Shown here one piece after another: positions 37,701 through 43,305 of a DNA stretch of 64,000 bases. The notes under the pieces are model-generated. The model saw nothing but the letters and a program-made list of their open reading frames with translations. It was not told the DNA's origin and ran no database searches. The translations under genes were made by a program, and so were the position numbers. Origin of the DNA: Eretmocerus hayati (Eukaryota; Arthropoda; Insecta; Hymenoptera; Aphelinidae); NCBI GenBank assembly GCA_029851415.1, contig CM056741.1:148168522-148232521 (forward strand), in the 5' to 3' direction. Every line of letters begins with the position of its first letter. The stretch's first letter is position 1.

Positions 37701-38464
37701 TATGCTCATTAACCTCAATGAGGACTATCGATTTCTGGAGTTTTTGGTCTCATTAGTCAACTATTGGAGGATTAGCAACCATTTGTTTCTAATAGGTCTT
37801 TTTTTGCTTAAACCTATGTGACTCCAACAAAAAATAGGCTAGAGCAATAAATTTTGTTCCACTAGCTAGAAGATGAAACCGGAGCAAACTTACTCAAAAT
37901 TATATCCACAAAGCTATAGGCATTAATCTGCGAAAAGTGTCGTTCTTACCAGTAATTCATTGTTAATAATTTTTTCCGGCCAGCGAAATTTGTTCGGAAG
38001 TGGTAGACATGGTTCTATGGAGTATCCTGCACCTGAAAAAAAATGAAACCAGCACCTATCTTCTACCGCCGAAATGACGTGCTTTTCGAGCTAATTCTAC
38101 TGGCCTATCATACTTCTACACAAAATTCAAGAGCTACATCAGAGTTGAATGAAATTGATCGTTCTCATGTTCAATGGAATGTTTCTATCTAATCCACTCA
38201 ATTTATGCACACAATAAACATAAGAATCATTTGTTCAAAAGAAACCACTCCAACCCACTTATGTCCCATAGCTTCACACTGATTTTCATTTAGCGTAGCA
38301 TAATCATCTTCTCACAATACGCTTGTGTTGGTGAATTCAAGAATATACCATATTAGTGAGAAATCGAGATACTTACCTTACTTCTTTTTTAGGTTGACTT
38401 GATACGCTCTAAGGACACTAGCCCCAACAAAGGAGATGGTTCTTCCACCGAGACTTCTGTTTGA
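4564..38464 (+). CDS. Ndae1: SLC4-family Na+-driven bicarbonate/anion exchanger (NDAE1-like), 20 exons
   Basis: Plasma-membrane transporter of the SLC4 family, expected to couple Na+ and HCO3- uptake to Cl-/H+ exchange and so set intracellular pH. Exons: 4564-4736, 8128-8259, 13140-13278, 13374-13593, 14368-14491, 26335-26439, 27082-27185, 27259-27444, 27596-27802, 28513-28925, 29014-29179, 29255-29431, 29637-29786, 29861-30136, 30218-30607, 30684-30791, 30857-30991, 34306-34484, 34544-34658 and 38393-38464. All phases agree, giving about 1,187 residues from the ATG at 4571. Residues 1-460 are the cytoplasmic band-3-like domain; the membrane domain starts near 480 with [11 protein letters not shown]. 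The pore region has [13 protein letters not shown], a glycosylated loop near 655-715 and a cytoplasmic tail ending ETSV. An upstream start exon is possible. The gene name rests on family resemblance, not a search. Confidence 0.93.
4737..8127 (+). other. intron of exchanger gene
   Basis: A 3.4 kb intron. Apart from a 140-bp hairpin at 5,071 I see no gene, only short spurious reading frames. Confidence 0.7.
5071..5210. repeat. short hairpin MITE
   Basis: The arm starting tgaaatttatagtcaacac returns inverted at 5,190-5,210, with the middle (gaggttggg/cccaacctc) also paired. About 140 bp in all, inside the exchanger intron. A small non-autonomous fold-back element is the simplest reading. Confidence 0.6.
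8128..8259 (+). CDS. Ndae1: exchanger exon 2
   Basis: The acceptor is a T-rich tract ending ttttcag and the donor is gtgagt, phase 1 in and out. It encodes [15 protein letters not shown], conserved at the start of the SLC4 cytoplasmic domain, then a His/Lys/Arg-rich stretch and a Ser/Asp-rich stretch. Confidence 0.92.
8474..9432. mobile_element. MITE with TA-flanked terminal inverted repeats
   Basis: The left end AGGTAAGTGTACCCAACTTG matches the inverse of the right end (AGGTCAGTGTACCC...), and both sit against a TA dinucleotide, the mark of Tc1/mariner-type insertion. The 0.96 kb body carries two about 190-bp direct copies ending in gggggcaagttgggtacac (near 9,208 and 9,399). It has no transposase frame, so it is non-autonomous. 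Confidence 0.75.
9521..9840. mobile_element. hairpin element, family A
   Basis: An imperfect inverted repeat: accaagagag at 9,521 returns as ctctcttggt at 9,840, and the inner block around tctccttttagcac returns inverted near 9,775. Related sequence recurs near 10,245-10,600 and 15,430-16,740, so this is a dispersed non-autonomous family. Confidence 0.65.
10245..10600. mobile_element. hairpin element, family A copy
   Basis: It contains the paired blocks gggcctcttatcccgag and ctcgggataggaggccc around a centre near 10,420, and shares the 'gaaactctgggaattatctt' type of sequence with the copies at 9.5 kb and 15.4 kb. Boundaries are approximate. Confidence 0.55.
10784..11010. repeat. three alternating copies of a 46-bp motif
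   Basis: The motif with tagcccaaatc and gaatcggagaaa occurs forward at 10,784, inverted at 10,872-10,919 and forward again at 10,961-11,010. It probably reflects nested fold-back copies. Confidence 0.65.
12516..12663. mobile_element. 148-bp element with perfect 31-bp inverted ends and hammerhead-like core
   Basis: The ends are exact inverted repeats of 31 bp (12,516-12,546 and 12,633-12,663). The core has CTGAAGA at 12,564, a GGACCT/AGGTCC stem and GAAAC at 12,589, the order of a hammerhead ribozyme core (CUGANGA - stem II - GAAA), though one extra A separates core and stem. It could equally be a MITE that happens to carry this motif. Confidence 0.6.
13140..13278 (+). CDS. Ndae1: exchanger exon 3
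   Basis: Encodes [23 protein letters not shown] and [11 protein letters not shown]. The acidic EMEW block is strongly conserved in Na+-coupled SLC4 proteins. The acceptor is tattttcag; the donor is CAG|gtagag, phase 2. Confidence 0.93.
13374..13593 (+). CDS. Ndae1: exchanger exon 4
   Basis: Continues with [20 protein letters not shown] and [13 protein letters not shown], hallmarks of the SLC4 N-terminal domain. It ends REK before gtgagt, phase 0. Confidence 0.95.
14368..14491 (+). CDS. Ndae1: exchanger exon 5
   Basis: Encodes [19 protein letters not shown] and [18 protein letters not shown], the conserved end of the dimerising part of the cytoplasmic domain. The donor is gtgagt, phase 1. 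It joins in phase to exon 6 at 26,335 across 11.8 kb, or to optional exons at 14,783 or 14,846. Confidence 0.93.
14783..14806 (+). CDS. possible 24-nt microexon of exchanger
   Basis: Bounded by tcatttttag and CAACAG|gtac, this 24-nt segment is phase 1 on both sides and adds eight open codons between exons 5 and 6. Such microexons are hard to tell from chance, so confidence is low. Confidence 0.2.
14846..15022 (+). CDS. possible 59-codon cassette exon of exchanger
   Basis: The segment follows aacttttcag and ends GTGCCAG before gtatta. It enters and leaves in phase 1, exactly what skipping between exons 5 and 6 needs, and is open throughout in that frame. It encodes a Cys-containing start (CDCSCG) and a polar stretch with [10 protein letters not shown] and [14 protein letters not shown]4 genes often vary here by splicing. 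I do not recognise the peptide itself. Confidence 0.42.
15430..16745. mobile_element. family A hairpin split by a later insertion
   Basis: The left half (about 15,430-15,541, with ctatggagattagcactgcc) and right half (about 16,638-16,745, with ttggcctaaatgggc and gagatacatg) together resemble the family A element at 10,245. The 1.1 kb TA-flanked element lies between them. Boundaries are approximate. Confidence 0.5.
15542..16637. mobile_element. 1.1 kb TA-flanked terminal-inverted-repeat element
   Basis: The ends read CGGTAGCCGAAAAGTAAGTA and, inverted, CAGGGTGTCCAAAAAGTAAG. Both abut TA. Two direct internal blocks (from about 15,650 and 15,960) share the order aaatagaaa..., aaaatcatgaa..., attgat..., ttgaccttggc.. 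.. No transposase frame survives. Confidence 0.7.
16999..18108. mobile_element. 1.1 kb hairpin transposon inside left arm
   Basis: The ends AATAGACCATCCGCCCATGC are exact inverted repeats, and the arms stay paired for over 400 bp each around a 170-bp centre near 17,560. The undisturbed right arm reads straight across this site (about 23,727), proving a later insertion. The open frames in each half are mirror images of one another and are not genes. Confidence 0.85.
18126..18245 (+). repeat. GC-rich minisatellite in left arm
   Basis: Six or so copies of a 16-20 bp unit around tggcgctccggcctca, then a C run. The same array sits inverted in the right arm at about 23,580-23,703. Open frames rich in Ala and Pro across it are repeat artefacts. 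Confidence 0.85.
18702..18983 (+). CDS. last exon of spliced acidic protein gene, left-arm copy
   Basis: A strong intron (donor AAAG|gtgagt at 18,574, acceptor ttctttttctttcag) precedes a 93-codon open exon ending TAA at 18,983. It encodes a Cys pair motif (CDYVNCPYC) and a very acidic tail with [12 protein letters not shown]. An AATAAA lies 41 bp downstream. The upstream exon is unresolved: no ATG frame before the donor joins this frame in phase, so a further exon or GC-AG splice (CAG|gcaagt at 18,441) may be used. The competing frame across the junction ends early. No family recognised. Confidence 0.45.
   Translation: MDYETAVQQGFQHGYEEGGVWHPYPECDYVNCPYCRYNYGGAEVVDESMDIEFVNVDEDYAYDDDDEETEIILEYIEVVVDDDVEMVYEKISL
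19024..19029 (+). terminator. polyadenylation signal for spliced acidic gene
   Basis: An AATAAA hexamer lies just downstream of the TAA at 18,983 and ahead of the convergent CxxC gene. The mirror copy is in the right arm near 22,800. Confidence 0.5.
19156..19620 (-). CDS. 154-aa CxxC protein, left-arm copy
   Basis: I do not recognise the family. The protein starts [14 protein letters not shown], has a CKKCMEC cluster near residues 55-61, a hydrophobic/aromatic middle and ends in an acidic VEEEDWLE. No signal peptide or membrane segment is obvious. It is identical in sequence to the right-arm copy at 22,209 and about 40% similar to the central paralogue at 21,177. A TATA box (19,661-19,667) and CCAAT motifs precede it, and its stop overlaps AATAAA. 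The intact frame and compact signals suggest recent function within the element. Confidence 0.75.
   Translation of the reverse strand: MGFHVCIHFLDESGRTKRVNRMTSSRGIDDDADFKILPGETSVSVNLYHGNSVCKKCMECAELSYNILDNSLWIEDELYYNFNTDQFREYGSECIIGNFDRFFYIDEENPKKRHLLVKLRNYVKTIKDNEIGMGEHSRIESLGISIVEEEDWLE
19661..19667 (-). promoter_or_regulatory. TATA box of left-arm CxxC gene
   Basis: On the minus strand CTATAAAACAG lies about 41 bp before the ATG at 19,620, with CCAAT motifs 40-80 bp further upstream. These overlap the 3' end of the coiled-coil gene. Confidence 0.65.
19733..20518 (-). CDS. coiled-coil protein shared with Polinton elements (DUF8207-like)
   Basis: A 261-residue protein starting [10 protein letters not shown] Lys/Arg/Glu-rich helix (residues 8-45) is followed by an acidic Ser/Thr-rich linker and a conserved C-terminal half with [11 protein letters not shown], a His-Arg-rich block and YWDNPNQLV. 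Function is unknown; I associate it with insect Maverick-linked proteins catalogued as DUF8207, to be confirmed. The relic at 55,020-55,870 aligns along its length. The start is chosen because TATAAAA lies 55 bp upstream; the open frame beyond runs into the 31-bp repeats. The last codons lie in the inverted-repeat arm and double as promoter DNA for the next gene. Confidence 0.75.
   Translation of the reverse strand: MEDFLNQRDTLVKLMRARKALKRKYALVKRQQAEFEKNMRDTFKPITDPLEKILAYQETTQKRESGETVRESPKIDETMMNDTISDESQSATSFETADDEVSEPEDYLASLRRDDMNLDKLYGVRKNGNFLGIGKSRVQLMNDHILVDNQRFPNTTGLLELIFKRVPNEKVITEEDIVNYQKILNVSHVHRKRFLHDGELRRSKSRKFKNIIEPLFGPRKIGGSLASRTTEIYWDNPNQLVRKLQILMNDRVLKPEVANRS
20572..20578 (-). 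promoter_or_regulatory. TATA box of coiled-coil gene
   Basis: GGCTATAAAATGGG on the minus strand lies about 55 bp before the ATG at 20,518, between the gene and the 31-bp repeat array. Confidence 0.65.
20646..21003. repeat. 31-bp minisatellite between divergent promoters
   Basis: Eleven full 31-bp units (core accgcgcgggatagacgtat) plus one shortened by 11 bp. Units alternate in pairs between gcacg and gtacg variants, a higher-order period of four. Each holds the palindrome CCGCGCGG. Because 31 is not a multiple of three, every frame repeats a 31-residue peptide, so the open frames across it are artefacts. Its place between two outward TATA promoters suggests an enhancer or replication-origin role, by analogy only. 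Confidence 0.9.
21133..21142 (+). promoter_or_regulatory. TATA box of central CxxC gene
   Basis: CATATAAAAA lies 35 bp before the ATG at 21,177, within the spacing expected for a short viral-type promoter. Confidence 0.6.
21177..21668 (+). CDS. 163-aa CxxC protein, central paralogue
   Basis: A diverged relative of the 154-aa arm proteins: both have CIHFLDE near the start, LPGE, a Cys cluster (CKECIES), a NI-D--LW block followed by YNF, and a closing VVEEYDW. It is slightly longer at both ends. The start at 21,177 is preferred over the upstream open frame because a TATA box sits 35 bp before it and because it matches the paralogues. Function is unknown. A small regulatory or structural protein of the element is plausible but unproven. 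Confidence 0.7.
   Translation: MGLYYNTCIHFLDENGQSKRKLKVPCSRDDTITEYWKFLPGEMGISINFHHNGELCKECIESARIDFNIVDENLWVENRFFYNFDTNYYYKEHSKLVITDVDLYLMKVNRPETPLLCKLKACVEKMNECGISKNDHPRMESMNIRVVEEYDWITFSDDWKVFH
21669..22065. other. spacer with duplicated CCAAT-rich promoter block
   Basis: Contains a segment (from about 21,976) with gagctttcatgttgaaacc, repeated from 22,056 into the right arm. The duplicated block carries CCAAT-type motifs and resembles the promoter of the right-arm gene. No gene is evident. Confidence 0.5.
22162..22168 (+). promoter_or_regulatory. TATA box of right-arm CxxC gene
   Basis: CTATAAAACAG lies about 41 bp before the ATG at 22,209, with CCAATCGG upstream. It is the mirror of the left-arm promoter. 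Confidence 0.65.
22209..22673 (+). CDS. 154-aa CxxC protein, right-arm copy
   Basis: Protein sequence identical to the left-arm copy at 19,156-19,620, reading outward in the opposite direction. The TAA stop at 22,671 is part of an AATAAA signal. Identity of both copies implies recent insertion or continued gene conversion between the arms. Function unknown. Confidence 0.75.
   Translation: MGFHVCIHFLDESGRTKRVNRMTSSRGIDDDADFKILPGETSVSVNLYHGNSVCKKCMECAELSYNILDNSLWIEDELYYNFNTDQFREYGSECIIGNFDRFFYIDEENPKKRHLLVKLRNYVKTIKDNEIGMGEHSRIESLGISIVEEEDWLE
22846..23127 (-). CDS. last exon of spliced acidic protein gene, right-arm copy
   Basis: Mirror of 18,702-18,983: 93 codons with CDYVNCPYC and an acidic tail, preceded by the same gtgagt...ttctttcag intron. 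The intron contains a perfect hairpin, TGTGATTCC-GAAA-GGAATCACA, closed by a GNRA-type loop. An opposite-strand frame across the intron (23,062-23,316) is possible but less convincing. Confidence 0.45.
   Translation of the reverse strand: MDYETAVQQGFQHGYEEGGVWHPYPECDYVNCPYCRYNYGGAEVVDESMDIEFVNVDEDYAYDDDDEETEIILEYIEVVVDDDVEMVYEKISL
23580..23703 (-). repeat. GC-rich minisatellite in right arm
   Basis: Inverted copy of the left-arm array at 18,126-18,245, with a run of Gs where the left arm has Cs. Confidence 0.8.
25550..25617 (-). repeat. short palindromic repeat, inverse of 61,614-61,692
   Basis: The sequence gatacactgtgcgtaatag...gcgcacagttt...ctcacagtt matches the inverse complement of the 61.6 kb repeat with few changes. 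A small dispersed MITE is likely. Confidence 0.7.
26335..26439 (+). CDS. Ndae1: exchanger exon 6
   Basis: Acceptor tttgtag, donor CCCCG|gtaaaa, phase 1 on both sides. Encodes [19 protein letters not shown] and RFLAIP, part of the variable linker before the next conserved block. Confidence 0.85.
27082..27185 (+). CDS. Ndae1: exchanger exon 7
   Basis: Encodes [19 protein letters not shown] then [11 protein letters not shown]. It enters in phase 1 and leaves in phase 0. Ser-rich; likely a phosphorylation-prone linker. Confidence 0.9.
27259..27444 (+). CDS. Ndae1: exchanger exon 8
   Basis: 62 codons with [20 protein letters not shown] and FVRLSQAS, then [17 protein letters not shown], the most conserved part of the SLC4 cytoplasmic domain. 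Confidence 0.96.
27596..27802 (+). CDS. Ndae1: exchanger exon 9
   Basis: 69 codons with [20 protein letters not shown] and [20 protein letters not shown], completing the cytoplasmic domain. Donor gtgagt. Confidence 0.96.
28513..28925 (+). CDS. Ndae1: exchanger exon 10 (start of membrane domain)
   Basis: Starts with a Lys/Glu-rich linker, then [15 protein letters not shown] (SLC4 signature region) and the first membrane helices with [12 protein letters not shown] and [19 protein letters not shown]. Ends phase 2. Confidence 0.96.
29014..29179 (+). CDS. Ndae1: exchanger exon 11
   Basis: Encodes [20 protein letters not shown] and [20 protein letters not shown], membrane helices with the second SLC4 signature region. 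The phase 2 junction restores the Lys pair. Confidence 0.96.
29255..29431 (+). CDS. Ndae1: exchanger exon 12 (extracellular loop)
   Basis: 59 codons for the large extracellular loop. N-glycosylation sites NET, NDT, NNS and NAT and cysteines in CWC and TAC are visible, as in the loop of sodium-bicarbonate transporters. Confidence 0.93.
29637..29786 (+). CDS. Ndae1: exchanger exon 13
   Basis: 50 codons. It finishes the loop (GDGC) and encodes the next helix with [15 protein letters not shown] and the conserved [10 protein letters not shown]. Phase 0 at both ends. Confidence 0.95.
29861..30136 (+). CDS. Ndae1: exchanger exon 14
   Basis: 92 codons with [44 protein letters not shown] and [19 protein letters not shown], all strongly conserved in SLC4 membrane domains. 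Confidence 0.96.
30218..30607 (+). CDS. Ndae1: exchanger exon 15
   Basis: 130 codons with [48 protein letters not shown] and [18 protein letters not shown]. Donor CAG|gtgagc. Confidence 0.96.
30684..30791 (+). CDS. Ndae1: exchanger exon 16
   Basis: 36 codons, [20 protein letters not shown] onward, a membrane helix. Acceptor attcttag. Confidence 0.93.
30857..30991 (+). CDS. Ndae1: exchanger exon 17
   Basis: 45 codons with [20 protein letters not shown] and DDVMPE, the end of the membrane domain and start of the cytoplasmic tail. Confidence 0.94.
30992..34305 (+). other. intron of exchanger gene
   Basis: 3.3 kb with scattered short frames but no exon, repeat or RNA gene I can support. Confidence 0.6.
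34306..34484 (+). CDS. Ndae1: exchanger exon 18
   Basis: Encodes [20 protein letters not shown] and [13 protein letters not shown], typical of the NDAE1 tail, then a Lys/Asn-rich run. Phase 2 donor gtaagt. Confidence 0.92.
34544..34658 (+). CDS. Ndae1: exchanger exon 19, with optional read-through end to 34,688
   Basis: Encodes a Lys-rich then acidic segment ending [10 protein letters not shown]. If the weak gtgaca donor is not used, translation continues nine codons and stops at 34,688 with a different tail (SSKF). If spliced, exon 20 supplies the PDZ-type end. Confidence 0.82.
34659..38392 (+). other. last intron of exchanger gene, holding a palindrome
   Basis: Contains a 1.66 kb fold-back element (36,440-38,103). 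The remainder (34,700-36,430) shows no gene. Confidence 0.65.
36440..38103. mobile_element. 1.66 kb fold-back element (near-perfect palindrome)
   Basis: Arms of about 0.8 kb mirror each other around 37,271. For example ttggcggtagaagataggtg at the left returns as cacctatcttctaccgccga at the right, and the outermost bases pair as agaatta/taattct. It has no coding frame. Clear target duplications were not found. Confidence 0.85.
38393..38464 (+). CDS. Ndae1: exchanger exon 20 (terminal, PDZ ligand)
   Basis: 24 codons including stop. Acceptor cttcttttttag; ends DGSSTETSV before TGA. The last residues T-S-V fit a class I PDZ-binding motif and resemble the ETSL and ETTL tails of some mammalian sodium-bicarbonate cotransporters. 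Confidence 0.88.
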   Translation, partial: VDLIRSKDTSPNKGDGSSTETSV

Positions 38465-38781
38465 ATTTTTTAAATTCCAAAAGACTACAGCCAATCTCGA
38501 CATCAATTTCAATCGACTTCAACAACTCGGCCATAAAATACAAGTATTGATCATGTGATTCAATCATGAATATTCCATGGCTTCTAAAATATAACATAAG
38601 TGTTGAGATTATTGAAACTGTAACCCATCAGGATACAGAGTGTGCATGCATGAGACTTTCTATAAGACAAAAATTTGACGGCGTGACGAAAGAAAAAGAG
38701 AACGAGAGTGTAAGTGTGTGTCAGAGTGTTGAAATATCACTATAGTCAACTTCCATGTTATGATGTTATGCGAGGATCACG

Positions 38782-38787
38782 AATAAA
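38782..38787 (+). terminator. candidate polyadenylation signal of exchanger gene
   Basis: The AATAAA hexamer lies about 320 bp after the stop, followed by a GT-rich stretch (gttattgtgtc). It is the best nearby 3' end signal, but unproven. Confidence 0.4.
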
Positions 38788-41564
38788 TGTTATTGTGTCA
38801 ATTGATTATATTGGTCTCTGATCAAAATTATGCTTGGAAACATTCTATGAGGACCAATGGTCCATTAAGGATTGAAAGTACATTATTTAAATGACACAGA
38901 TTACTGAAAAGAATGGTTGATGAGTTGTAACTATTTCTTGAAGAGATTTACCTTTTAAAATAAAATTTAGAAAAGAGGAATTTTAGGTTCGCTAATATTA
39001 TGTTGAATGACTGAGATTCATTGAGCATCTTAATGAATATCTCCATTCAGTGCCACTTGGAGAGCATACATAGTTTTTCTTGTTGGAGATTTGTATACAA
39101 CCATATAGACGATTTTAACGATTTACATTGCATTTTACACCGCAACGCACATTTTTAATGATATAAAGACGATAAAGTGTGGAGAATTGTACGTATAAAA
39201 ATGAGAATAAGAGAATCAGATTATTAGGATCATTGTCAACATTGTATACAGTTTTTGACAAAACACCCATGCTTTGCAATTTGGCCGTTGTTAAATTTAT
39301 CTCTAAGGTACAAAATATAATGCATGATGATGATCTTGATGGGTAAATTTGTGCTTACAAATGGTCATTTATGTCAGATATGCAGAGAAGCGTTGTTTGT
39401 AGTAAATTGTTATGATAAGACTCCCAGCTAATGGGAACTATTTTGTTACGAATGAATTATAGTATGTGTCAATTTCCTCCTTCAATTCTGATAACTACTA
39501 CAACTACTTTTGTTGTGAAAAAGTGCCGGAAACTAGTTTTTTTCGGATGGGGAACGTCGCCAAAAAGAGAAAAACTTTGGTTCAACGTTATGGTTACATT
39601 TCATTGAAATATTCGCAACAGGTTTCTTCCTGTCCTTGACGAAATCTCAGGATCTTAGAATCTTGAACTGGCTTGTCAATAACTGAATAATTGAGATTTG
39701 ATTTCCTTGCCATTCTTTTGATGATATCCGTGTCAGCATTGGCAGTGTGGATCAACAGTGACTTAGATGGAAACAAAAATCGTACCGTTATCGATCATGA
39801 TACAAAGCTTAGATCTTGAAAATCTCACGGTAAAAAAATATATGGCCAAAACGCTCTACTTTGTTACTTTTATATTGCGCTCTGTTCAATTTGTGATCAA
39901 TTTCTAATATAAAACCAAAACGAAAGACGGCAAATACCGAGGTTCTCTCGCATCAGTGGCTAAACAAACGTGGTTAAGTTTAGTCTCTTTTAGATTAGGG
40001 AGAATGGTTATGAGTGTTTCGAATGATCGTTTTCACTCAATCTCGTTCCAAGGAATCAATATTTTATTGTAATAGTACATTCCTACTTTACATTAACAAA
40101 ATAGATGAATTTTTGATCAATTTAATCATGCCTGAATCGTAACTACAATTGTTGACTGTCAATTGTTAAAAATCTGTGAGTAGTGAAACCACGTGAACAT
40201 TGAATATAAAATTATAGAGAGAAAATCTGGTTGAGAGTTTTAGAGGAAAGTCACGTGTGATTGTGGAGGTGCCGTTTATCCGGTTAAAGTATTATGAGAT
40301 GTAGTATGCATTAGTCTAATTTCTTGGCATATATAAATAGTCTGTATGGTACTAACCTACGTCAAGTCAACTTTTCGTTGGACTTTTAGCAGAAACTATG
40401 CAAAGGTTTCCTGAAAAAAATCCAGAAGGCCATCGAAAATCTTACGCTTCTCCGCTAACATCAAGATGGATGTCAATGATAACATTAATTGAGTAGAACT
40501 AGGTAAATTCTACTTCCGAGTACACCAATTATTATGAAAAGTATAAAGAAACGAAGAGAATTTTAGAGCTATCCTTGGTTGATCAGAGATTCTTTTATTG
40601 TAATAAAGGCTAGGTTACGTATGTCATAAGACTTCGAGCTCATTGTAACAAATTGTAAGAGTTCAAAAACGATCTATCATGATTTATTATCATCATAATC
40701 GATGAGCCCAATCAGAGATTTTGCCGTTCCAAAAGTTCACATCTTTGCACATGGTAACGGAATTCTACCATTTAAAGACGATCCATCCAAAAACTCTTAT
40801 GGAGTTGGAAAAGAAATTTCACTTTTTGTTGCGCCCAGACTATTTTTGTGAAAAAGGCACGACTTTGTCATCATTATCAGATCCTTGAGGAAACTTTTAA
40901 GGAACATTCACATGTCTGGGCACAGGCCACATTGGCGTGGTTTTGATACAGATCACATAGACAGCTCTTATCAAGATCATTATTTGAGATATAAAACTAT
41001 CCTCGAGTACAGAAAAGCAGAATTCCGCATCTTTGTCGCCATCTTGCTACGTTGTGTAAATAATTCAATCGTATACATGTATAGTTTAGATTGGTACTAT
41101 TACTTAAATAATAAATTATCATTGATATATAAAACCTTCATTGTTCTTTTGAAATTGTTGAAAATTACCTTTGTGAAAATTCTTGCAACAAGCGTTTAGA
41201 AAAAAATGCCAAATAAGACCCTCGTTGTGTGAGTTACGACCCTCTGTTTGAAAACTTTTGAACTGATTTCGCTAGGAGAGAGGAGGCTATTTATTTAAAT
41301 TTTTTTCCCAACTGCAACATACTTTATGGATCTGTTTTAAAATCTGAGACCACATCTCTTCCTATTCAAATTATCAAAAGTCATTGGGAATTGGTCGCTC
41401 CTGAAAGTGTTTCTAAATAAATTCATCAAAGTCCTCCAAAGTCGTTGCACTGCCTTCGGAATACATTTATTCCAGGTGATAGGGCTTTAAAGTTGGATCC
41501 CGCATACCGAGTGAGATTTTTAGGTCTGTGACGGAGGCGAGGGTCGGAGTCATCACGGGGATGT

Positions 41565-41995
41565 CACGGTGCTCTTGAAGCAGGTCGAAATCCCGACTGC
41601 CGAGTAAGCACAAGTGAGATTCTTGTTGGGTATGGTTCGGGACACGTATGGAATCACAATCTAACTAGGATCGATATCTCCACATGGGCTTTTTCTAGGA
41701 AAAGTCAGAAATAGGTGTTTTTTTGAGAGGTTTCACTTTTCAACCCTCGATAACTTGATGGGGACGCATTTCATCGAAGTGTAACGGGTGTCACTACCCC
41801 CTCGCGGCCTTGCCCGGTAGAAAAGTGAAAACTGTAAAAAAAAACACCTACTTCTGACTTTTTCCAAAAACAGCCCACGTGGAGATATCGATCCTAATTA
41901 GATTGTGATTCCACGCGTGTCCCGAACCATATCCAACAAGAATCTCACTTGTGCTCGGCAGTCGGAATTACGATCTGCTTCAAGAGCACCGTAAT
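41565..41995. mobile_element. hairpin MITE
   Basis: The arm with cacggtgctcttgaagcagg and caagtgagattcttgttggg returns inverted from about 41,830 to 41,995 around a central unpaired 95 bp. A neighbouring block (ggcgagggtcggagtcatca at 41,537) recurs near 61,553. Confidence 0.7.
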
Positions 41996-42145
41996 ATGAA
42001 ATCCATGTTTTACGGCCGTGTGTCAAAACTATTTTCTCTTAATTCGGTGTAAAATCGCCCCCTCATGCATGGAGTGTCAAAATAGTAATACGTCCTTTGC
42101 AGGATCCTACGTGGAAACAAGCTGTCCCCGCGTAAGGACCTTTAA

Positions 42146-42429
42146 GGGTGCGCTCCCCAAATGATGCGCATGCATATGCAGTGCACACTGCACACATGCA
42201 CTGCACACGTGCGCATGTGCAGCTCATCAAATTTTAGCCAAAACCAGATGAAACTCGTCTAGATCTGCTTTGGATCAGCCGGTAACGCAGCAAAGATAAA
42301 ACCCGATTCATATTAAAAGTTCTCTGATGCGAGCCCTTCAATTTTTGCTCAATTTCGATAAGCTGCACATGTGTACGTGTGCAGTGTGCACTGCATATGC
42401 ATGCATATGCATCATTTGGGGACGCACCC
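42146..42429. mobile_element. MITE with TAA target duplication (PIF/Harbinger-like), copy 1
   Basis: Inverted ends GGGTGCG(C)TCCCCAAATGATGC, with TAA directly outside both ends (42,143-42,145 and 42,430-42,432). Three-base TAA/TTA duplications are typical of PIF/Harbinger. Inside are runs of alternating tgcatatgcagtgcac. A relative is at 49,500-49,748. Confidence 0.75.
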
Positions 42430-43305
42430 TAAGTAATACCTTACATGGATTCAGTGACATTCAATTCATGAACACAAACTTCCAAATCCTCGGCTGTATT
42501 TTTCGCAGTAATGTTGGCGTTATACATAGGATGATCGACCAAGCGAAAGTTGGGGAAGTAGAATTATATCTCCCGCTCTCTCGACCAATTAAATTCACCA
42601 TTTCAGTGATAAAAAGATATGGAGGGTGAAACTTGAATTTTGAAGGTCCCAAAATGAATCTCAATCCACATGATCAGATCTGACAGCAGTCTTTCCATCA
42701 GAAAACTATTCGGTTAAAAATAATATTGGAGTTCACAAGAAATTCTAACTCATCTAATCTGATGGAGATAATTGCTGTGGATATTTCTATTGACGCGTGA
42801 AAGATGAAGCTTGCGAGCTTCTGAATGCTTTGGCCATCAGTATTGATAGAAAACTAGTCTTCCTAACCAAATGCGACCAGAAACAAGCTGGGCCAAGCTG
42901 CGTCATAAAATTATATCTCGAGTGGATGCAAGCAATTTTATCAACCAATCAAAATGTACCATCTTCCCTCAAACTTTTTTTTTGAATTCCAAGAAAGTCT
43001 ACACATGTACTGGAATATCAAAGTTTAGGAAATGAGGAATACCCTAATGTATACGCTGGAATGAGACATCAGTTTTATTATGATTCATTAAACGAGCTAA
43101 ATTTAGTTTACACTCACGAGTCAATATCAGTACATGCAAGCACCATCAACCGTTCTTGCTGAGTAATTGCATCAATAATTCATCTACTCAATACCATAAT
43201 CGCGCCTGCATTCGGTCATTCTCAGTATATTTCTGAATTTGGTATCAAGTGCAAGTATCTCATGCATATCGTGTGACTAATTCATCTTGAATCAACTGAA
43301 ACTGT

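Larger units (their letters stand above)
38800..43305. other. intergenic region with hairpin elements
   Basis: Between exchanger and receptor genes. Besides two elements at 41.5-42.4 kb there are only AT-rich short frames; a 104-codon frame at 40,885 has no gene-like composition. Confidence 0.6.

Noticed and set aside
40885..41199. 104-codon open frame between exchanger and receptor
   Set aside because: AT-rich, Tyr/Leu-heavy, no motif, no splice or promoter support.
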